Assembly: GCA_030248065.1 (NCBI GenBank)
Contig: JASAMV010003872.1
Location: 1-64,000, forward strand
Source of the DNA: Rhynchonema sp. JSB1_4
Lineage: Eukaryota > Nematoda > Chromadorea > Monhysterida > Xyalidae
Direction: 5' to 3'
DNA length: 64,000 nucleotides
In this document: in pieces, positions 57,581-64,000 of the stretch
How the letters are laid out: every line of letters starts with the position of its first letter
Position numbering within the stretch: the stretch's first letter is position 1
The notes under the pieces: generated by a model
The model's database searches: none
What the model was told of the DNA's origin: nothing
Seen by the model: the letters and a program-made list of their open reading frames with translations, nothing else
Position numbers and translations under genes: made by a program

Positions 57581-60500
57581 ATGGTCGACGTTGAAAATCG
57601 TATCGTTTTGAACATCGGCGGGGTCAGACATGAAACATTCTCGCATGTGCTCAAGAAAATACCTGGTTTGCTGGGTGGAGACACATTATCTGACTTTAAC
57701 CAATCCGATGACAAATTTTTTTTATAAAAGCTCAGGTGTAATGCCTGCCAATAATATCACAAAGTGTTGCATTCCAGCCACACGCCTGTCGAAACTGACG
57801 CCGAATCTTGCCAACTACGACCCGGTCCTGAACGAATACTTTTTCGATCGTCATCCGGGCGTATTCCAGGAGATTCTTAATTACTATCGAACTGGTATAC
57901 ACAAATGATCTGTTTGTCTCTTAGTCTTTCTATCCACATCTTTCCGAAATTTGAGAATTCTTGCCATGAAAAAATTTAAAAAAAACCTTCAGGCAAACTC
58001 CACTACCCGACCAATGTTTGTGGGCCGTTGTTTGAGGAGGAACTGGACTTTTGGGGTCTCGACCGGAATCAAGTCGAACCGTGTTGCTGGATGACATACA
58101 CGCTGCACAGGTTACTGTAGGGTGGGTATACTGTAGATGGAATGTTGTTGCGTGCTGCGGATGCAATTTACGGCCAGCCCCAACCCCGCTTTAGCAAGAT
58201 GACGTCAACACAGAATAAATGCTTGAGAACCAAGCGCGCTGGACTTCCAACCTTTTCAAACGGGACCAATGCTCACGCTCTACAACAGTCAACTGTTCTT
58301 CGATTCCGAACTAAAGTTGTCTTATATTATTGTTCTTATGGACGCATCAAACAAATTGCGGGTGCGTAAATGATGACAACCTGGCACATATTGTTCAGAG
58401 ACACGCAAGCGACGCTGGCCGTTATCGAATCGCTCGACATTGACGATGACGTGTTCATGTCGGATTTGGATATTGCCAAAAAGTTCGGCTGGGAAGATGA
58501 TTTCCACAGTGGTTCGTGAAGATTTTCGTGTCATTCTTTTGGCGTTGGACTTGCCTAGATATAGATCATGGTCTGTCTTGAATGCCGGATCGTCGAGGCG
58601 CCTTTTTATATCGTCGTTCCAATACCACTTAAACGTGGCGATTTCTGCTCCGAAACCTGTTAGTGGTGGCCTGTTAATCTCTTCTCTACCACACTTCGCT
58701 CGTGGTTGCCGTTGATGCACTGACACCTCCTATGTATATAGTAAGAGTATCACTCCGTTATACTCTTGTATTCATCATTCATTCTGGGATTTGATACGGA
58801 TAAACCTTAGTGGTTTAATTGGTGGACCTGCGGGGTACGTTCCTCGTGGCTCCGCGCGTGCCAAGCGCGTTGCTGTTGGTGGCCCAAGAAAAATATGAAG
58901 GAATATTCGTGGCGGAAGAAAGTGGCCGAGGCCAAGAAGAACAATTGGGAAAGAATTTATTTGGATGGGCAAGACAACTACGAACTGTTCAAGGCATTTG
59001 AAGATTGGAGTAAGTCAATGCCGTACAATGATGACCTGTGCAAAGAGTGGGTCTGTGCGATGTACGATGCCGTCAATTATGGGACGTGGCAAGGTTTGGA
59101 TCGGGTCATTTATCTGATGGAAATGGAGGAGAGAAAGAAAGAAAGAGAAGAGAGGGTGAAGGAAGTGAAGAAATTGATGAAGCCGGCGCCGAAAGTAGCG
59201 AAGTTTTTGACCGGCAAACCGTTGGTGCCTGTCAAGTTGTGGCAGATAAAAGAAGAAAAGATTGAGTCCCCCCAGAAGAAGTCGGCTGAGGTACCTGAAG
59301 AACCCGCTCCCATGTCCCCAATTCCGAATGCCACCCCTGACCCGTGTGTCGTGTTGTTCGACGTTGCGTGTGAAGAGCAGATGTCGGACACGACACCGAC
59401 GTTGCGGCCGACGAAGTATGCAGAGGAAGAGATTCAATGGATTGTGTGGCCGAGCGGGGAGAAGACAAAGAATAAGAAGATGAAGGGAAAGAAAAAAGAA
59501 AAGTAAAAGAAGAGCAAAGGACGAAAGAAGGGCAAAGGACGAGAGTGGGAGAAGCGGAAGAAACCGGAACCGGAACCGACGAAACCGAAGAAAAGTGTGC
59601 GACGTGGCGCCACAACGACAACCAACCACGAAAACAAACAGACGACGACGCTGCTGATCGAATGTCCCACGTCGGAAACAGGCGATGTGAAAAAAGAAAT
59701 GGTGGCGCGAGGTCGAGGCGTAAAGAAGAAGAAGAAAGAGAAAGTAGTTTTGAGCTCAGGTTTTCGATGTATTTAGGCTGGTTTTAGGAATCGTAAGGAA
59801 GTGATAAAGTGACATCAGGTGATTTCCGCTAATATTCTTCTGTATTATTCAACCATTTTTTTCACAGGCTCCCTTGGCGGGGGAGGAGTAAGAGTATCAC
59901 TCCGTTATACTCTTGTATTCATCATTCATTCTGGGATTTGATACGGATAAACCTTAGTGGTTTAATTATATAATTAATTATCTTTTATGCTCTAGCACCT
60001 GTTATACAGTAGGTGGCAATGTCTGATCTAACACACTTGTTACACAGCTGGCCTTTTTGCACAGGTTCACTAACCAAATGGCAACAAGTGAAGCCGAAAA
60101 TCTGGGCGCTGTTCGACGAGCCATCAAGTTCGAAGTATGCTCGGGTTGGTGCAATGCTTCAATTTCTTACTTTTTTAAATGAGACAAATTCGTTTCAAAT
60201 TCTCCAAACGAGCTTGTCACATCAGGCAATCGGCTTGATCGGAATTCTGATGGTGTTGGTTTCGGTGCTGGCGTTCTGTATCAAGACTGAGCCGAGCATG
60301 CGCGTGCCCACAATCAAACTCGCACGCGTGCCCCTCGGGGGAAGATGGCCCGGTTAGGCAAGGGGGAAGGGTGCTACGGCAGATTTGGACTCATTGATTG
60401 TATTGTAAGCTGCTGAGAAGGCTCAATAGGGTTTGCATGAAAGGACACATGGTCAGGCAGGAAGAATACATGTTCATGCAGCCTTGATGTCCTTTTCAAT

Positions 60501-61738
60501 TTGCATAACCGATTCCGCCTTACCGCTGGTTCACTATTACGTTAGACACTTTCATTGTCCAAAAAGATACTTTCATTGGTACCACGAGAGCTGACTAATT
60601 CGATCAATTCACACCGCCTCATCATGAAACATCACTGATGCCTAAAACGGTCAGAATATTTCGGCGATGAGTCCCCATTCGCAAATGTGACCCCGGTGGG
60701 CGACACAATCCCGGGTCTGCCGATCGACTACCTGCCCGATGTTGTGGAGGAAGATGTGCCCGGAGTGGATCAGGCGGCCAGACAGATTCTGCAGCAACAA
60801 TTGAAGATCCGACATTTCGGCACCCTGATCTACAAGGAACAGAGCTCGGTCGGTTGTTTGGTGCTAGTCATGGTGGGGTAGGGGTCACCAACTGTGCATT
60901 GTGCTTCATGTCCATTTTACTATTTCGTTGGAAAGACTAATACCAAATGAATGTTTATATCTCTGCTACCTGGTCATTTTGGCACAACGACTTTCGGAAG
61001 GAAAAACCTCCATCCGGCCATATTCCACTTTACCCTCTGGTAAGGAGACCGACAAAAGTTGACACTTCCTCCAACTTCCCTCACAACGCAGCCTTCCTTC
61101 ACCGCCATTTACAGCATTACGTCGCATTCCACTACATCGAAACAATGTGCAATATTTGGTTCCTGTTCGAATTGGTGATTCGATTCATCTCGTGTCCGAA
61201 TAAAAGTGATTTTACGAAGAATTTGAACAACATTTTGGACGCGATTGCGACGGGCTCATTCTATTTGGATCTGGTCGTGCGATACGCATCCGATCATTTG
61301 CATGGTTGGTGTTTTCGTGAAAAGCACAAATTTTGTGTGAAATTCAACACATTTTATGTGATGTGCAACTCGGTACAACACAAGGTGTGAAACCCTAAAC
61401 AAGATGCTGAACATTTTTACACCGTTTTGTGGAACATCTTGCGCATTTCAGTTTGAAAGGTACTAGAAGTCTGTACAAAACTTCACACAATGTTCTGTGG
61501 TTTTGTTTCAGCGGCGTCCTCGGTGACGGAGGTGATCGAGTTTTTCGCAATCGCTCGTATCATGCGACTTCTCAAACTGACCCGTCACTCTTCGGGTCTC
61601 AAGATCCTGTTGCAAACGTTCCGCGCATCGCTCAATGAGCTGACGCTGCTGTTATTGTTCATGTTGACCGTGGTGTTGGTGTTTGCGTCGTTGGTGTACT
61701 ACGCTGAGCGATCCGAGGTCGGTGGGCAACACTGTCGC

Positions 61739-61782
<44 letters not shown>

Positions 61783-61888
61783 TTGTTGTTGTTGTTGTTG
61801 TTGTTGTTGCTGCTGCTGTTGTTGTTGTTGCTGTTGTTGTTGTTGTTGTTGCTGTTCTTGTTGTTGTTGCTGTTGTTGTTGTTGTTGC

Positions 61889-61922
<34 letters not shown>

Positions 61923-61957
61923 GCTGTTGTTGTTGCTGTTGCTGTTGTTGTTGTTGC

Positions 61958-62018
<61 letters not shown>

Positions 62019-63301
62019 GCTGCTGCTGCTGCTGCTGTTGTTGTTGTTGTTGTTGCTGTTGCTGGTGCTGCTACTGCTGTTGTTTTATGTTTTCTGTCAG
62101 CATGATAGCAGCCACTGCAGCTTTGTGTGACTTTGTGATTCAGTCTGGCGTTCAACATTCAATACCAGCAATTGGGCCAGTTTGACCGTTCATTGTGCCA
62201 TTTGTCAATCTGAACTGCAGGCTAACCCGAATAACGACTTCAACAGCATTCTCGCTGGCTGCTGGTGGGCGGTGGTCACGATTTGCACGGTGGGATTCGG
62301 GGATAAAGTGCCGCGTACGGTGCTAGGGCGCATTGTTGGTCAGTTTTGTGCTCAACTTTTTTCCCTTTCTGATCAGCCCGAATAATCAAGAGGTAGGCCG
62401 TAGTTGTGGGCTTGGACTTCTGCTTAGGTCACTTGTTAAGAAGATTAAGCCTGAGCTGCAACCGAAGCCTATCTTCGGTAACATAAATAACAACACGGAA
62501 TAAAAAAAGAAGAGCCCACACATGTGCAGAGAAACCACACAAGATGGATAGGTAATTGGTCTAGTTGTGAACCGCACATTAATGTGAGAAACTACACAGA
62601 TTGTGTGAGAGAGTATTCTTTCACAAATGTGTGTTTTTTCACACGCATTTATGTGAAAAGGGCACACATCCTTCGCAGAAAGGAAGCTCAACCTCAATCC
62701 ATTACGGGGTGGGTGGGAACGATGGAACCATCACTATTGTGCGACGATTCAGTCCCGGGCACAGGTTCAGGCCCGGCTGGAGCCTAAACCTAAGCCTATA
62801 AATAGGTCAAACATGCTGGGCCTGATCGGCCGTGCCTGAAAAACTGGGCCTGAAAAGGTCGAGCCCTGAACTTCCGGGTCTGAAAAGTCGCGGAATAAAC
62901 CATCACAGTTCCGCCTCAAGGTGCATACATCAGGTGGTATGTATGTATGTGGAACATTGTATATCAAAGCAACAGTACTGTCTTGTCGGTCCGCAGGCGG
63001 CGTGTGTGCGCTGTTGTCTGTGTTTCTGATCGCCCTGCCCGTGCCGGTCATCGTCAACAATTTCACCATGTTCTACTCGCACGCACAGGCGCGCTCAAAG
63101 CTGCCGAAACGACGCGAACGCGTCTTGCAGGTGAAAAATATGATCAACTTTCTACATTTTTTATTTGATGTTGAGATAAACAAATATTCTGAGGTTAAAA
63201 TCTCGCCTTTTTGATTAAATTCGTTCCGACACCTTTTACAGAATGCGGAGGCCCTACAGGAGGCGAAGAAGAAAGGCATGATGCCACGCAATCTGATGTG
63301 A
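57581..63301 (+). CDS. Voltage-gated potassium channel, Shaw/Kv3 type, 12 exons
   Basis: Tetrameric plasma-membrane K+ channel subunit. Exons: 57581-57665, 57778-57894, 57993-58110, 58399-58511, 60065-60144, 60226-60352, 60655-60848, 61115-61304, 61512-61717, 62221-62338, 62997-63130, 63242-63301; 513 codons, all phases agree. T1 domain ([46 protein letters not shown]); linker [15 protein letters not shown]1 [17 protein letters not shown]2-S3 [17 protein letters not shown]4 [18 protein letters not shown] with the low charge count seen in Shaw channels; S5 [10 protein letters not shown]; pore [18 protein letters not shown]6 [12 protein letters not shown] with the PVP gate motif. C-terminus very short (19 residues after exon 11). 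The filter is GFG instead of the usual GYG (about residues 435-437). C. elegans egl-36 is of this subfamily; orthology is not proven. Confidence 0.92.
58740..59967 (+). mobile_element. Miniature LTR element (TR-GAG/TRIM-like) with identical 81-bp LTRs
   Basis: Direct repeats 58740-58820 and 59887-59967 are identical over 81 bp (AGTAAGAGTATCACTC to GTGGTTTAATT). Flanked by ATAT on both sides (58736-58739, 59968-59971). A purine tract (GGCGGGGGAGG) directly precedes the right repeat and a TGGTGGACCTGCGGGG segment follows the left one, where a primer-binding site is expected. Contains one gag-like ORF and no pol. Sits in intron 4 of the channel gene. Confidence 0.75.
58895..59508 (+). CDS. Gag-like ORF of the miniature LTR element
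   Basis: 203 residues. The N-terminal half is helical with many Trp/Tyr/Lys ([32 protein letters not shown]), then a Lys/Glu-rich helix ([20 protein letters not shown]), a Pro/Glu linker and a Lys-rich tail. No zinc knuckle seen. Gag identity is inferred from position directly after the LTR and from composition, not from a motif. Confidence 0.5.
60625..60634. other. One of about 20 copies of the TGAAACATCA word
   Basis: Ten-base word over-represented across the window; see findings for all positions. This copy lies in intron 6 of the channel gene, 21 bp before an exon. Confidence 0.5.
61736..62083. repeat. (TTG)n microsatellite, about 350 bp, in the intron before the pore exon
   Basis: Nearly unbroken TTG/TGT triplets with scattered TGC variants, starting 18 bp after the donor of exon 9. 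The long homopolymeric Cys, Leu, Val and Thr ORFs here are artefacts of the repeat. Confidence 0.95.
62735..62899. mobile_element. Dispersed MITE-like repeat, CAGGCCCGG family (copy 3)
   Basis: Same orientation as the copy at 35457-35620: TTGTGCGACGATTCAGTCCC to GAAAAGTCGCGGAATAA. In intron 10 of the channel gene. Confidence 0.65.
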
Positions 63302-64000
63302 ACTGAGTCTGGCGTTGGTTCTGACAATTGAATTTTGAGGAAGTTACATCACGTACTTATTTTTTCTGTTGTGTGCTTTCTTTCGGCATTTTGGCTTTGG
63401 GGTAAATTATTTACGACTTATTCATTATTACTAAATTACTGAGAAAATTGTTTATTTATTCGTGCTTATGTACAGTGTATACTGTCGCCGTTGGAATCAC
63501 AAACATTTCGGGCCTATAGCAATTTGGTCAAAATGATCTCGTCAAAGAAAGTCGTCGAACACATGTATTAGTTTTCGCGCTCATTTGGGGCTCATGTGTT
63601 CGACGACTTTCTTTGACGAGATGATTTGACGACAAAACCATCAGCCTACATTTCGGGAAAAACTTTACGTTTCACATAAAATTTTGTGCGCAATTTTCTA
63701 TTGATAATCACCCACTCAAATTTATTTATTATCAACGTTGTGATATGGTGAGATCACTAAATATTTGCACATTGAAATAACCGGGTCAAAAAGCGAATTT
63801 GCCCATCGAATTAATGGACCAAACGATGAATTTCGCAATTATGTATGTTGTGCGTAAAAGTGTATAAAATTACAAAAACACAGAAATATACTGTAAATGC
63901 GATTGTGGTGACGGTAAAAGTTGCCGACAGCGAATGCATTTCAAATTTATAATAGAAGCAAAACCGGCCTTATCAGAAGCAGAACGGCCACGTAATAATT
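63302..64000. other. Channel 3' flank, no further gene seen
   Basis: Contains the MITE at 63519-63639 and AT-rich sequence to the window end. Confidence 0.5.
63519..63639. mobile_element. MITE, GTCGTCAAAT family (copy 4)
   Basis: Near-perfect hairpin: ATCTCGTCAAAGAAAGTCG on the left, CGACTTTCTTTGACGAGAT on the right, ending GATTTGACGACAAAAC. Follows the channel gene. Confidence 0.75.

Noticed and set aside
58322..58726. 134-codon minus-strand ORF
   Set aside because: Antisense to channel exon 4, which fits the T1-S1 linker and keeps phase.
59015..59670. Overlapping minus-strand ORFs of about 80-200 codons
   Set aside because: Antisense shadows of the Lys/Glu-rich gag-like ORF; low-complexity Phe/Leu/Ser composition.
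61490..62185. Long ORFs made almost only of Cys, Leu, Val or (minus strand) Thr
   Set aside because: They are translations of the intronic TTG repeat; the true exon 9 ends at 61717 with a donor in phase.
1..64000. CRISPR arrays, operons, bacterial-type regulatory sites
   Set aside because: The window is intron-rich animal DNA; no direct-repeat/spacer array or polycistronic bacterial layout is present.

Overview
The window looks like nuclear DNA of an invertebrate animal, most likely a nematode; I cannot name the genus. The reasons are split genes with TTTCAG-type acceptors, astacins ending in ShKT modules, a GH19 chitinase, a papilin/MIG-6-type matrix protein, a Shaw-type potassium channel and a retroelement with a phlebovirus-like envelope gene. 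It holds six recognisable host genes: one small secreted gene, the GH19 gene with a second gene nested in its intron, two astacins, papilin and the channel. A dense layer of mobile DNA sits around and inside them.

Layout. 0-5.5 kb: the 3' part of a degraded retroelement (envelope-like ORF, then an SGNH-esterase-like ORF), followed by a short LTR element. 6.0-6.5 kb (-): small secreted protein. 7.7-15.8 kb (+): GH19 chitinase-like gene of 12 exons. Its third intron (about 4.8 kb) carries, on the opposite strand, a complete SH3-SH2-tyrosine pseudokinase gene (9.35-13.2 kb). 16.6-21.2 and 22.5-26.6 kb (+): two paralogous astacin metalloproteases with near-identical exon layouts, separated by a perfect 666-bp tandem duplication that contains the first exon of the second gene. 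28.98-51.65 kb (-): papilin, about 49 exons, with 7 TSP1 repeats, an ADAMTS-like cassette, about 11 lagrin-type Cys repeats, 11 Kunitz domains, an Ig domain and a PLAC domain. 51.7-57.6 kb: intergenic, with MITEs and one TNF-like exon candidate. 57.58-63.30 kb (+): Kv3/Shaw channel, 12 exons, 513 codons.

Exon models were built by eye from similarity, GT/AG sites and codon phase. For the GH19, both astacin and the channel models, and for the pseudokinase from its second exon on, every junction keeps frame. The papilin model is phase-checked mainly for exons 1-15 and less exact downstream.

Themes. (1) Loss of key residues: the kinase-like protein lacks the SH2 FLVR arginine and the HRD aspartate, and its DFG reads DFY; astacin B lacks the Met-turn methionine; the first papilin Kunitz domain lacks both cysteines of one disulfide; the channel filter reads TVGFGD. 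(2) Mobile DNA shapes the introns: hAT-, Harbinger-, Helitron- and MITE-type elements, 5S- and tRNA-related SINEs, and a miniature LTR element with identical LTRs and a gag-like ORF. (3) Unusual splice donors beginning GTTGG occur in about a fifth of the introns I could map. The astacins, chitinase, papilin and small secreted protein are all predicted extracellular and could act on cuticle or matrix, but shared function is only inferred from type and proximity.
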